Assembly: GCA_013407085.1 (NCBI GenBank)
Contig: JACCGJ010002581.1
Coordinates: forward strand, 1-64,000
From: Atriophallophorus winterbourni
Lineage: Eukaryota; Platyhelminthes; Trematoda; Plagiorchiida; Microphallidae
Reading direction: 5' to 3'
DNA: 64,000 bases
The notes under the pieces were generated by a model, which did not search any database, was not told the origin of the DNA, and was given only the letters and a program-made list of their open reading frames with translations. Position 1 is the first letter of the stretch. Each line of letters starts with the position of its first letter. Position numbers and translations under genes: made by a program. Shown here in pieces: positions 54,300 to 64,000 of this stretch.

Positions 54300-55150
54300 T
54301 ATTAATCAAAGTTTCTCTTGGCCCTATGCATACTATTGATGTGTGGTCCACCTCGAAGTAGTGGCGAATTTGCCTTAAATACACGGAGCACGAGTTTTTT
54401 AGTAGACCTATCTGACGATCGAGCTGCGGGGCGTACATCTGAAGTGACCGTTTTAATAGTGGTGAGATTGCATTCATGGGCAGGAGTTGTGGTATCAATG
54501 TTTAAATTAGGTTTAGCTATAAATGGGATGCTACCTGAAGTTGGTATATCATCAGAAGCTGAGGCTCGGGGTAAACATGTTGATGTGGAATTATCAACGA
54601 CAATATCCAGGTCTAATTAATTGCGGATAACTGTTGAGGGTTTTACTACGTTCCAGCGCTTGGGAACGCATTTGCGTTGTAAGGGTGTGTTGTCTGGCAT
54701 GATCAACACATTGGAAAATTTAGGCAGAGATTTTAAAACATGTTGATTAATAAGTATATGTAACGCATAATTTTCGTTACCACATTTTATTAATATCGTG
54801 GCACAACTGCGGTTAGAAGGCTTTCTAAGTCTAATTACAGATGCCGATTCTAGGGGGAGGCCATAACGAGACATTACTATCTTTTTGAGGTCCACTAAAG
54901 GATATATATTGCCTACATTAAGAAGAATAATTTTTTAGCACGGTTTCGACGCTGCTTAATTTCTGAGGTCAGCGACACTATAAATCGACCCGTTTGTTGA
55001 AGTAGATCAGAGTTTAACACGTAACTAGGAACAAGAAGGATAGCAAGTGGTTCTAATATACTGCAAATTTTAGAAACCGTGGACAGCTCATCCGCGACTA
55101 ATTCAATCTTTTTTCTAGGTTCCGTACAGTGTACAGAACCGTGGACATAT
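54300..55150 (-). pseudogene. Family D ORF1 remnants
   Basis: 55150-54930 reads KIELVADELSTVSKICSILE and FIVSLTSEIKQRRNRAKKLF; 54895-54617 reads YGLPLESASVIRLRKPSNR, CATILIKCGNENYALHILI and MPDNTPLQRKCVPKRWNVV. This basic, RRM-like arrangement is usual for the nucleic-acid-binding ORF1 of CR1/L2 LINEs. At least one frameshift near 54910. Confidence 0.65.
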
Positions 55151-55343
55151 TTCCATCAAGGAACACCGAACATTTTTTAATTGAGATGTAGTTTGACAGA
55201 GTTGTTGTAATGTTAATTTAAACTTCGAGACGTAGTATGATTTGGAAAAATTTACCGAAATAGGATGATTTGCAATGACACTGTAAAAAGGAAATTTTAG
55301 TAATACGATTCCCTAAATCGAAATGGTGTTCAGAAAAACATAC

Positions 55344-55426
55344 CGTAGAATTTCGTTGAGCACATAACAGTCGCGTTTTAGAGAAAACGTCTTATCGGTA
55401 TAGTAAGTTGGGTGGATATCGTTAAA
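55344..55426 (-). pseudogene. TBC exon relic (partner of 33143-33318)
   Basis: Reads HPTYYTDKTFSLKRDCYVLN and EILR, then the conserved donor GTATGT. Only the second half of the exon is present; the GFNFVAG half is replaced by unrelated sequence. Confidence 0.8.
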
Positions 55427-55429
55427 TCG

Positions 55430-55635
55430 TTGCATCACGATCGCATGAATTCTCACGTTCCACAGCTTTTTGAATGGCTAAGCAGTACGATTCGGGAGGA
55501 ACAATCTCTTCTGTAGCTCTCGCAACGATGGTCAGTACTCGATAGTATGGCGTCAGCTGAACGCCGGCGGCGTGATCTGCGTTCAGCAGCCAATATCTGC
55601 ATCTGCTCCTCCCTAGCTTGAAGAATACGCTTAAA
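55430..55635 (-). other. Unidentified coding-like segment with no counterpart in the parental copy
   Basis: The minus frame is open for over 65 codons and includes YWLLNADHAAGVQLTPYYRV, LTIVARATEEIVPPESY and LAIQKAVERENSCDRDAT, ending at TAA. It replaces the first half of a TBC exon. An overlapping frame (LQAREEQMQILAAERRSRRR) is also open. I cannot name it. It could be an exon fragment of another gene carried in by rearrangement. Confidence 0.3.
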
Positions 55636-55770
55636 TATAAATGAATATGATTATCAACATGATAAACGTTTAAACATTATGCAGAAATGAGCAACTGAAA
55701 AATACTACACATGTAACCGGACGCTAAATTTAATGTCATTGGCAATAAGTAACCAGGAAAAGCAAACTAG

Positions 55771-55912
55771 AGTCTCACTAGCATCATCTGCGTCTTATGC
55801 ATATCTATAGTCCTAGGAAACATGAAGGTGTCCGAACAAGTATGTGATCTATAACCTCGTGACAATTGGCCATCTCCTCGGCTTGTAATTTCATACATCA
55901 TATACACGAACT
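55771..55912 (+). repeat. SINE-like repeat R, diverged copy
   Basis: Equivalent of 33512-33652 in the duplicate. Confidence 0.6.
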
Positions 55913-55970
55913 TTATTGCAACAGTGGAATAAAAGACTTCATCAAACAGCAATTTCAGTGAACGTCCCAG

Positions 55971-55993
55971 TATCAGTATCAGTATCAGTATCA
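55971..55993 (-). repeat. (GATACT)n tail of family B
   Basis: Three to four TATCAG units on the plus strand, directly next to the TCCCAG target duplication. Confidence 0.8.
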
Positions 55994-56439
55994 CAGGGAG
56001 ATAGTCGACCAAGTCGAAACGAGTGCCCAGATTCTTTCGGAGGTGTTTTTGAAAACACCCACCACTACCAAGATTGATTTGTAAGTAACACAGGCGTGTG
56101 GAACTGTGAATGAAAGATGAGAGATGTCTCATCACCGAAAGGTGAGAGAGTTGTGCATGTTGCATGTCCAATCAAATGAAAAGACGATGGATAGCAGTTT
56201 ATTTCCACAAATGCGAAAAAATGAAAAAGAAACTCTTTTTTGTGTTTCAAAATGTTTTTCGAATATTTTTGTGTTATTTTGGATAATAAAAATGAGGGAT
56301 TTAGTCTTAAGGGTGATGCTCCGGGAAGAGCACCTGCCACCGTTCGTCCAGCCCATGTTTGAACGCAATTACTGAAGTTGCTATGATTAGTTCTGCGGGA
56401 AGTGAGTTTCACGCGTTCACTATACGGATGCTGAAGAAG

Positions 56440-58059
56440 TGCGTTCTGGATTCGAGCCTGGTGTGCTGTTTACATAGCTTGAGACTGTGCCCTCGTGTAC
56501 CAACCAAATGAGAGAACCGAAAGAAGTCATCGAATTCGAGAAAATTTAATCCTTTGACAACCTTAAAGGTCTCTATAAGATCCCCCTAAGTTGCCTCCTC
56601 CTAAGCGAGAGAAGTCTTAGTGTTAATAGACGATTTTCATAATTGGTGTATGCTAACCCCTCGATCATGCGAGTGGCCAGCTTCTGTACCTTTTCTATCT
56701 GCACTATATCCTTCTGGTAATACGGCTTTCAAGCCTGGATACAGTATTCTAGATGTGGCCTTACTATTGCCATGTAGAGGGACAACAACACCTCAGCTTT
56801 TCTGCAAGTGAGAGCTGAACGTAGTCGAAAGATTTCCCTTCTGGCCCTTTGAGCTGCAGCAGCACATTGGTCAGCCCACTTAAAGTTTGCGGAGACGACG
56901 ATTCCTAGGTCCTTAGTAGACTTTACCCTACGGAACTCAGTGTGAGCTGAGGGCGTAAACATAATCATGTTGCCTGCCAGTGTAGAGAGCAAGTAATTCT
57001 TATCTAGGTTAAGATGATGGTTCCACTTACCCGCCCATGCTGTTACAGCTTCCACATCACTCATCAGATCGGAGTTATCCGACCTACCGACAATTTTAAC
57101 GTCGTCAGCAAACATATAACAGGGTGAGCGCAGTTGGTTGGCTAGATCATCAATGAAGATGAGGAACAGCAACGGCCCCAAGACTGAGCCCTGGGGAACC
57201 CCACTCGTTACATGCACACTTGCGGAGTAAGTATCATCTACCCTGACAGTAAAGGAACGGTCGCTAAGGAATGCTCGAATCCAGCTCAGAAGGTTCCCTG
57301 ATACTCCTATGGCTGAGAGTTTGAGTAGCAAGAGCCTATGGTTGACTGAATCAAAAGCCTTACTAAAGTCGAGATAGAAGACTTCTACAGCAATACCATC
57401 ATCCATTCTCTTAGTAACCTCATTTAGAAAGCACAACAAATTTGTCAGACATGACCTACCTTTTAGGAAGCCGTGTTGTGCGCCATTCAAAAGAGAGTGT
57501 TTGGTTAGATATCCACATATTTTATCGCGGATCAATCTTTCCATAACCTTACATAGTACACTAGTGAGGCTAACCGGGCGGTAATTTTTGACCGCCGAGA
57601 AAGCTCCTCCCTTATGGATACTACAACGGCTGTTCTCCAGTCCAAAGGAATGGTACCCTGACTGAGGGATGATGTGAAAAGTTCTGTGATCGGCACAGCT
57701 AATATAGGCGCTAGCAGTCTGATCATTCGTGGATGGATGCTATCGGGCCCTGCCGACTTGTTGTAAGCTAGGCTGGCCAATATATTCTCGACATTGTGTA
57801 TCTCGAATGTAAGGTCAGTGCAAAGGGGGCGATTAGCGAGTACACATTGAAGTGATGGAGCAGAGACGTTCGAGTTATAATTTCGGCGTTGTACTCCTTG
57901 AAAATGCGAGGAAAACAATTGAGGCCTTTCAGTGCTTGCAATGACGGCTGAGCCATCGTCCCTTCTCAAGGTACCTACACCTTTCCGTGTTGACCCTTTA
58001 GATTGAACGTAGCTGTAGTAACGTTTCGGATGAGTATGGGCCTCTTGAGCGAGTCTCAT
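56440..58059 (-). pseudogene. Family B reverse transcriptase
   Basis: 58059-57610: THPKRYYSYVQSKGSTRKG, NKSAGPDSIHPRMIRLLAP, IPLDWRTAVVVSI; a one-base frameshift near 57610. Then NYRPVSLTSVLCKVMERLIR, QHGFLKGRSCLTNLL, VFYLDFSKAFDSVNH (motif A), SGVPQGSVLGPLLFLIFIDD (motif B), MFADDVKIVG (motif C, intact), KSTKDLGIVVSANFKWADQC and RPHLEYCIQA. TGA at 56729-56731 replaces the Trp seen in the 43130 copy; the frame then continues KPYYQKDIVQ to about 56440. Confidence 0.9.
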
Positions 58060-58266
58060 TTCGAAAGAAATCTTTGCTGCACGTATCTTGGAAACAGCTA
58101 TGTTTCGCGCTTCTTTCTAACGGGCTCAGGTCTCACATGAGGGAGTAAGCTTATAACGCCTCCATTTTGCGTCGCGGTGACGTACGCTACGGGAAATTGA
58201 GGATGACCAATATTGAGGTTTACCTTTTTTGCGAACGGGTAAGAGAGAAGCGAATCAATCCTGGAG

Positions 58267-59190
58267 TTAAGGGATGTTTTTCTTGATTTGTCCCCACATC
58301 CCATCCACATGATCAATGTTTTGCCATTGGAGTAGCGCGGCTGCCTGTAATAGAAAATCAGGGTCGATCCTGTGGAAGCTTCGAGACATCTTAAGTGGAG
58401 GTTTACCAAAAGACAGAAGTAACTCGCAGGCTAACACTACGTGGTCGCTCTTTCCTAGTGGTGGCAGTAAGACCAAATTTTGTATACCGCTTTCAGAAGT
58501 TAAAATAACTTGGTCAAGAATAGACGGAGACTGACCCTCTCTGAATCTAGTTGGTTCGTTTACGTGTTGGTAAAGTGCATGGGAGTTTAGCCAGGTCAGA
58601 AAATCGTTCGCGACTCCTGGGGCATGTGAAGTTTGGTACTCGCAGTTTATTTCGGGTAGATTAAAATCGCCGAAGATTACAACACGAGGTGCTATGGCTA
58701 AAATAGACAAGAGCCTAATTTGCAAGAGAGCATCTTCTTTCAAACTAGTGCTCGGACTACGGAAGACGCAGCTTACAACTACGCGCGTGCATCCATGCAT
58801 GAGCAAGGCAGATATTATCTGCACATTCGTTGTAGAAAAATAAATACTTTTCTCGAAGGAAATAGCGTTATCAATAAGGAGCAACGCCCCTGCTGCTAGC
58901 TTACCGAAAGGTCGATTGCTTCTTACGGCGCTAAACCTATCCGCGATTAAAGCTGGTATGTGGTCATCATGAGACAACCATGAATCCGTGACACTCACAG
59001 TTTTGTAGTGGGGTTTGTCAACTCTACAGAGGAGTTCAGACCATTTATTTCTAATGCTACAAGCGTTTGTATAGAACAGAAGAGCACTATCATGTGGGGC
59101 CAGACTCCCGGTGTTATGGCTACCTAAGAGCTTTTTGTCCTCGGGCGTAATGCCCGAGGCTGCTTCCCGTTTTTCGAAGGCTGAATTTCA
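58267..59190 (-). pseudogene. Family B endonuclease domain
   Basis: Open from about 59190 to 58267: LLFYTNACSIRNKWSELL, TDSWLSHDDHIPALI, VVVSCVFRSPS, VVIFGDFNLPEI (GDFN block), FREGQSPSILDQVILTS, LPPLGKSDHVVLAC (catalytic SDH). These are the conserved blocks of an AP-like LINE endonuclease. The frame stops at 58267; the linker to RT continues in another frame (NLNIGHPQFPVAYVTAT, 58210). The start codon is not certain. Confidence 0.85.
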
Positions 59191-59441
59191 TCAATAGATA
59201 CAGCATTCGTTTTTGAAGCAGACGACAACTGCTGGCATCTAGTTTCATCTTCGTGGTCTGAGTCACTACAACTCATCCACGATTCATCCTCTAAAGGACG
59301 AAGCACGACAGTATCGCACTTCAATGTTGGAGTATAATTTTCCTGTGTTAGCGTCATCGTCACACTGTTGTCATTTTCTAAGCTTTGACTCTAGAGCGAA
59401 TTTGGTGAACTACGAGTAACAGCTAACTTTGACTTTCTAGC

Positions 59442-59819
59442 TCAAATTGGGCTAGAAGTTTTCAGGTGTGCCGGGGTGTCAGGTTGCACGATGTATTTTC
59501 CCTCGACACAGTTAAGTTTCTCTGCTTTCGGAAGGAAGTAGTCGCGATCACATTGCTTTGTGGATTCGACTACGATTGGCCGCGGCGATCTGGTAGATGC
59601 GTCATTTGGGCCACCACTCCATTTCCCGACCCTGTGAACTCGCTTCAGCGGAGTAGTCGGTCTCATGCCTGAAGCACGGAGTAGGTCGATAACCTTTCTC
59701 CGATCGCTGTCCTTACGAGCCTTTGATTCTCGGATAAAAGGCTCAACCTGCGTTAAAATCAGGACATTTTTACTCCGTGTTGAGCTAACTTGGTTTCTGG
59801 CTTGCAGCTCAGCAACCAC
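59442..59819 (-). pseudogene. Family B ORF1, C-terminal part
   Basis: Minus frame: ARNQVSSTRSKNVLILTQVE, SDRRKVIDLLRASGMRPTTP, LKRVHRVGKWSGG. This resembles the nucleic-acid-binding C-terminal half of CR1 ORF1 proteins. It is separated from the PHD part by a frame change. A further short frame (59363-59124) lies between it and the endonuclease. Confidence 0.6.
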
Positions 59820-59895
59820 TTTTCCTAAATGGTATACTTCCCGAGCTAGAGCGCGAACGTCCTTAGTCGGGCTAATGTGAACACCCCTATTTTCT

Positions 59896-60270
59896 TTAAC
59901 TTTTTTCCATGGAGCCTTTGGAAGGACAGGAGGATGGCGATGATTTCGCCTTCTGTGTTCTCAAAGGAGTGGTATGCTGGCTGGAGGTAGACGGGACCCC
60001 TGACCTAGCTACTTCGGCAAACGTTTTGGGTTTCGGAGATGGACGAGGAGGAGAACGCTTACGTTCCTCGAGACGCTTACGCTCCTCAACCAAAGTTTCC
60101 ACGGACTTCATGCAGTCAGCACATAGCCATGTAAGCCATCGATGGGCCGCATAAACCTTAAATTGTTCTGACGACAGTCCACAGCATTTGGGATGAGCCC
60201 AACGCAGGCACACGTCGCACTCTATACCTTCGGAAACCTTCTTGTTGCAGCTAGAGTAAAGGCAAAGACA
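59896..60270 (-). pseudogene. Family B ORF1, PHD-type zinc finger
   Basis: The minus strand reads CLYSSCNKKVSEGIECDVC, LRWAHPKCCGLSSEQFKVY, RWLTWLCADCMKSVETL: a CxxxxC...CxxC...HxxC...CxxC pattern typical of PHD fingers in ORF1 of CR1-group LINEs. A basic, proline-rich tail follows (ERKRLEERKRSPPRPSPKPK, TFAEVARSG). It could be mistaken for a host chromatin gene, but position and orientation place it in the LINE. Confidence 0.8.
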
Positions 60271-60392
60271 AGAATTTTAAATCATTTTGCTAATGTAATC
60301 GATGAATCAGAAATGTAATGAATTTCAAAAAAATTAGCAGCATGGAAACAAAATTCAAACCGGGCGCGAGAAATTCAAGTCGTCAATCCCAG

Positions 60393-61121
60393 ATAATGTT
60401 TTGTTCACATTTCATTTTCGGATATATTTTAAACACGAGTGTGTTTATTATCAACCTTGGTATTGCAATATCCATGTCTACTGAAACGGTATTTCGGAAT
60501 TCATATTTCGAAGATATGCGCGGATATCACCAAAAGCGTCTTTATATAGCATAAGTAAAACGATGTCGTAACAAGCGCTTAAGAATTGAAACTATATGAA
60601 AATATGATTTCGCCGAAGTGTCTAAATCCATCCGTCATTGATGCTTAAAAGTATTAATTTCATTTCGTTGATTGTTATGCCAAAAGTAGCCAATGCATTT
60701 ATGACACATCGAAGCCTCTCTCACTTAGTTATTTTACAGTCTTATGGTCAACGTATCGAGATATACACAGCTAGATGAAATGGTAGCTACATGTTCAAGT
60801 TGCCCGGAGAGATATTCAGTCTTTAAACCGCGAACTTAATACTAGCTAGTTAGTGAATGCTTTCACACTTAAATTGAATCACCGGAGAAGGAAATTGTAG
60901 GAAGCAAATAAGCTAATGTTGAATTGAAACAAATGAATCTAGATATGGAGATAACTTATTCAAACAGAATTAGGCGCAAAAGACTGACTACAATACTTTT
61001 ATTAGTTAATTATCTATCAAGCTGCCATAGGTAAATTATAAAACAAAGAGAATTGCAGCACCTTGTCAACAATTGTATACACCATAGTTCGAGCGAATAA
61101 TTAGTTCATACAAATACCCAC
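60393..61121. other. Intron-like sequence of the degenerate TBC duplicate
   Basis: Aligns with 33722-34399; no separate gene. The frame 60318-60554 is a chance opening. Confidence 0.55.
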
Positions 61122-61242
61122 CTAGCAATATCCAATATTTTGAAAATTAGCTGCAAACGCCATTGAGACATTGAACGGAGTACACACTCATTAATAACAC
61201 TCCCTTGAAAATGAATATTTTCTGGATACGTTCGAGAAATAT
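61122..61242 (-). pseudogene. TBC exon relic (partner of 34400-34527)
   Basis: Starts RTYPENIHFQGSVINECVL as in the functional exon, loses frame through a small deletion near 61155, and the final codon is TAG where the functional copy has CAG, destroying the YxQ glutamine finger. The splice sites remain recognisable. Confidence 0.85.
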
Positions 61243-61261
61243 CTGTACACAGAAATTATAA

Positions 61262-62089
61262 ATGTATGATTTTCAATTTTTCCTGTCAGCTGACCTAACT
61301 GATGTAGTTCTAATCATTGAAACTTGGACAACTGACGAAGATATAGACGCTACACTTTTCCTAGCAAATTATAATATTTTTCGTAAAAATCGGTGCTCCA
61401 CTCGTGGTGGTGGTTGCATCATATATATTACTGAGAATATTTTTGCCAATCTTCATTGTTCTTCCTCACTGGATGAAATTCATGATTCCATATTGATTGA
61501 TATACCTTCACTGGATGCCCTTTTTAACTGTATTTACAACCCACCTCCTCCATCCTCACACAATTTTGATAAGATTAAAAATGCTTTTATTGAAGTTTCT
61601 TTGAACCCTTTTAAAAATAAACTCATAGCTGGTGACTTTACCATGCCATATACATGCTGGAACTCGCCTCAGCAATCTAGAAAATTCTCCTCTTTTTCCG
61701 AAGCAAACAACCTACACCGAGTAGTCGATAAACCTACAAGGAACTCAAACCTTCTAGACCCTATTTTTACATTGGGTCCCAATGCTAGTAATGTGAAAGT
61801 CAAAGCACCCCTTCCTGGTTGTGACCATAACATGGTCACGTGTCAACTTCATCTTTGTGAGAATCGGACCTCCATCAGCAAAGCTAATGACCGTCTTTAT
61901 GTTGATTGGACAAAGTTTTCGACTCTAATTAGAAACTCTGATTGGACTGACTTCTTCATATCTCCGGATTTCAACCTTACCTCTTCATTATTCCATAAGA
62001 ACTTATCTAAATGTCTCGTAACTTCATCAATTCCTCGGAAAACTAAATCAATTAAACTTGATAAAATAAACCTTTGTGAAAAAAGATAG
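61262..62089 (+). pseudogene. Family D endonuclease (second copy)
   Basis: Open for 275 codons: VVLIIETWTTDEDID, STRGGGCIIYI, KNKLIAGDFTMPYTCW (GDF with T replacing the usual N), RVVDKPTRNSNLLDPIF, LPGCDHNMVTCQLH (catalytic DH). The endonuclease N-terminal residues are missing and the first codons come from flanking DNA. The Asn-to-Thr change probably impairs activity. Confidence 0.85.
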
Positions 62090-64000
62090 TCCGTCTTTCT
62101 GCTTTTGTAAACCACACGCCGGACTTTTATTCATTTTTACGTCGTAATGAACTTATTAGCTCTTTTACAACAATCAAATTACAATTCATCGAGAATCAAG
62201 AAAGGATGGCCCTGAACAGTGATTCGAAGACAATGTCTTTGAATAATCTGACGAGATCTCGATATAATCTAAGTAAACATGAAATTTCTACAATTGTGTT
62301 CCCCCATGATGATATGGAATCATCCACATCAGATTCTTCAGAAATATAAATGCTATTTTTAAACTATTTTAGCTAATCAATCAATGCCATCATATACCCT
62401 ATACCCCCAGGTCAAAATAACAGCATATACCCTGTACTCTCAAATCAAAATATTAATTCAATGTGTATTGATCCAATCTCCTTTAGTTTACAAGGAGTTA
62501 GCGCTTTGTGTCGGCGAAGCGAAGCTTCTTACAAGCCTGATACTGTAGGCTTTGTTCCAGCAATCTTGCAACTAAATACGGATGATAAACCTTTAATTCT
62601 ATTAAACCCGTTTAATCTTTCTGTTAAATGTGGTATATTCCCCCTCGAATGAAAACATTCTGTCATTATACCTCGGTTTGAAACAGGGAATTCGCACATC
62701 ATCACTAATTATCGCCCAACTAATCACACACCTTTTCTCTGTAGGCTATTCAAAAAGTTGACCAAGAACGCATTAATAGCTTAATTCGGCCCGAACGCTT
62801 TCTCTCCATTCCAACATGGATTTTTAAATCAAAAGTCCTGCATTACCTGTCAGTTGGAATATTTGGACTATATAACCACCTCCATAGATCATGGATTAGC
62901 TGTATTGACAGTTTTCTTAGACATTACCAAAGCATTTGATAAGGTTTTTCATTCTCTTTTTCTTCGAAAATTATCATCACTCGGTATTTCCGGACCCCTA
63001 TTCAATTGGTTCTGTTCATATCTTTCTGATCGTACCTTCTCCGTTTCCGTTGATGGCATATCGTCTGAAACAACCTATAGCAAGTGGAGTCATTCGGGGT
63101 AGCGTACTAGGTCCTCTGCTTTTCCTTATATATATTAATGATGTGCAAGATTTTGTAAAAAAACTCAAAGCTCTTTATCTTTGCGGATGATATTAAACTT
63201 GTCTTAGCTTTTCAAGCCATAGAGATATCACAGGCTATAGACTCCCTCAACGATGATCCTTCAACCCTTTCAAGTTGGGGCTCACAATGGGGGTTAGAAT
63301 TCTCAGCTCTGAAGACGCAATTCATAAATATACGCTGCTCAATACCCCCTGCTAGTATCATTCTTAACAATACACCACTCGCACCTTCTAACGAAATCAA
63401 AGACTAAGGATTTAGGTATTCTCCATCTCTTAATTTCAACGAACAAGTAAGATTTCTCATAGCAAGAGCTAAACAGAATTTTGGTTTGATCGATCAAAAA
63501 TTCCTCCTTCGTGAAAAAAGACTGTGTCTATATAAAATGAAAGTATTACCACTTCTTGACTATTGTAATATAGCCTACTCTCACATTGCTAGGCGTGACT
63601 GTATACTCTTAGAAAGCCTTCGACGTAGAATTAGCAAAATCTTGTTAGGCTACTCTAATCCCTCATCTTATAAAGTACGATGCAGTCTACTAGACATTGA
63701 CCCGCTATGGTTACGTAGAATTCGCCTTAATCTTTTTCTTTTCTTCCGAATCATCACAGAGCACCAAGTTAAGATTAGGTCCACAATGCGCTTCCAAGAT
63801 TGTATTCGTTATGTACGACGTAACCGAATGAGGTTATTACATATTCCCCTTACTCGCACTAAAGTTCGACAAAACTTCTTTTTAATTAGGTATGCGCATC
63901 TTTGGAATTCTCTTCCACTCCATTTTCGCATGTGCACATCTACAGGTAAATTTAAAACACTTGTAGATTCTCTTACTGCTCCATCGCTATGCACAATTCT
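61265..64000 (+). mobile_element. Family D CR1-like LINE, second copy, runs off the window
   Basis: Plus strand, beginning inside the endonuclease at the edge of the TBC duplicate (5'-truncated), continuing through RT to the window end. Convergent in orientation with the 49988-55165 copy and clearly the same family. Confidence 0.85.
62461..64000 (+). pseudogene. Family D reverse transcriptase (second copy, partial)
   Basis: 62461-62652: SYKPDTVGFVPAIL, NLSVKCGIFPLE. 62854-63102: VLTVFLDITKAFDKVFHS (motif A), LSDRTFSVSVDG. A frameshift near 63085, then SGVIRGSVLGPLLFLIYIND (motif B); another shift near 63170 restores FADDIKL (motif C intact). The remainder is open to the window edge apart from TAA at 63404-63406: WGLEFSALKTQFINI, RAKQNFGLIDQKFLL, WLRRIRLNLFLFFRII. 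The protein end lies beyond the window. Confidence 0.85.

Larger units (their letters stand above)
49988..55165 (-). mobile_element. Family D CR1-like LINE, about 5.2 kb
   Basis: From 55165 down: ORF1 (55150-54300), endonuclease (54050-52980), RT (52849-51575), 3' UTR (51570-50336) and the TAA tail. Inserted in the TBC duplicate: the flanks TTTTGCTTTGACTA (left) and TTTTTTAATTGAG (right) match neighbouring parts of 32985-33030. Every ORF carries frameshifts or stops. Confidence 0.85.
55971..60386 (-). mobile_element. Family B CR1-like LINE, 4.4 kb, near full length
   Basis: Flanked by TCCCAG (55965-55970 and 60387-60392), while the parental TBC copy at about 33715 shows the uninterrupted site. 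From 60386 down: ORF1 with a PHD-type finger, ORF2 endonuclease and RT, 3' UTR, and (GATACT)n tail at 55971-55993. Lesions: several frameshifts and one nonsense codon. It is the best copy of the family here. Confidence 0.9.
49200..61268. repeat. Segmental duplication, degenerate copy of the TBC gene segment
   Basis: Made of 49200-49987, 55168-55970 and 60387-61268, which together align with 32160-34555 in the same orientation. Between them lie the family D (49988-55165) and family B (55971-60386) insertions. A second D copy truncates it at about 61265. The SINE R copies and both TBC exons are recognisable, but the coding parts are broken. Confidence 0.8.

Noticed and set aside
59896..60270. 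PHD finger as a host chromatin gene
   Set aside because: Same strand, spacing and target-site boundaries as the family B LINE; PHD-type fingers are known in CR1 ORF1.
1..64000. tRNA or rRNA genes, CRISPR arrays, bacterial operons
   Set aside because: None seen; the window is repeat-rich eukaryotic DNA. Without a tool, diverged tRNA genes cannot be excluded.

Overview
This is eukaryotic, almost certainly metazoan, DNA: one host gene split into short exons by GT-AG introns, drowned in non-LTR retrotransposons. The mix of CR1-like and RTE-like LINEs, a Penelope-like element, hammerhead ribozymes and an AT-rich background resembles parasitic flatworms, especially digenean trematodes. That placement is inference from element composition only. 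I see no bacterial, organellar or viral genes and no CRISPR array.

Host gene. Five minus-strand exons between 34527 and 24849 encode the second half of a TBC-domain Rab GTPase-activating protein, closest by eye to GRTP1/TBC1D6. The arginine finger (DxxR) and glutamine finger (YxQ) are both visible, and the terminal exon ends in TAG at 24849. Upstream exons were not found. The segment 32160-34555, and probably 31430-34555, is duplicated in the same orientation at about 47285-61268. There it is a pseudogene: the glutamine-finger codon is TAG, the next exon is half lost, and later retroelements split it.

Repeat landscape. I recognise four CR1-like families by their 3' ends. A has tail TTGAA-type repeats; copies at 3660, 8690, 12262, 13530, 14290, 17340-22500, 45671 and 47520. 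B has a PHD-type ORF1 and tail (GATACT)n; copies at 625, 42375 and a near full-length one at 55971-60386. C has tail (ACTGA)n; copies at 240 and 43598-45445. D has a TAA-type tail; copies at 49988-55165 and 61265-64000. RTE-like elements lie at 36541-40108 (recent, about 3.5 kb), 34905-40560 (older, reverse strand, interrupted by the former), 28041-28700, 26220-26800 and 8810-9164. There is also a short Ty3/Gypsy remnant at 45458-45676.

Small and unusual elements. A SINE-like repeat (about 190 bp, about ten full or partial copies) shares its 3' half with the 3' end of an RTE-like LINE in the same window, suggesting parasitism of that LINE. Two sequence types of type I hammerhead ribozyme occur. 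One canonical copy (12440-12481) sits in a 105-bp insertion with 15-bp target-site duplications. A second type (9275-9330, 9516-9571, 20691-20746, with a decayed relative at 29084-29220) has a non-canonical closing pair in stem II and a tandem period of about 226 bp, reminiscent of animal retrozymes. Beside the canonical copy lies an 821-bp Penelope-like fold-back: 213-bp inverted arms around the end of the protein, with 15-bp target-site duplications.

Layout: 1-9200 decayed LINEs and two orphan exon candidates; 9236-9720 hammerhead repeats; 12262-13419 hammerhead insertion plus Penelope fold-back; 13530-22500 nested family A elements; 24849-34527 the TBC gene with SINE-filled introns; 34905-40560 nested RTEs; 42375-49110 stacked LINE 3' ends; 47285-61268 the pseudogene duplicate with D and B insertions; 61265-64000 the second D copy running off the window.
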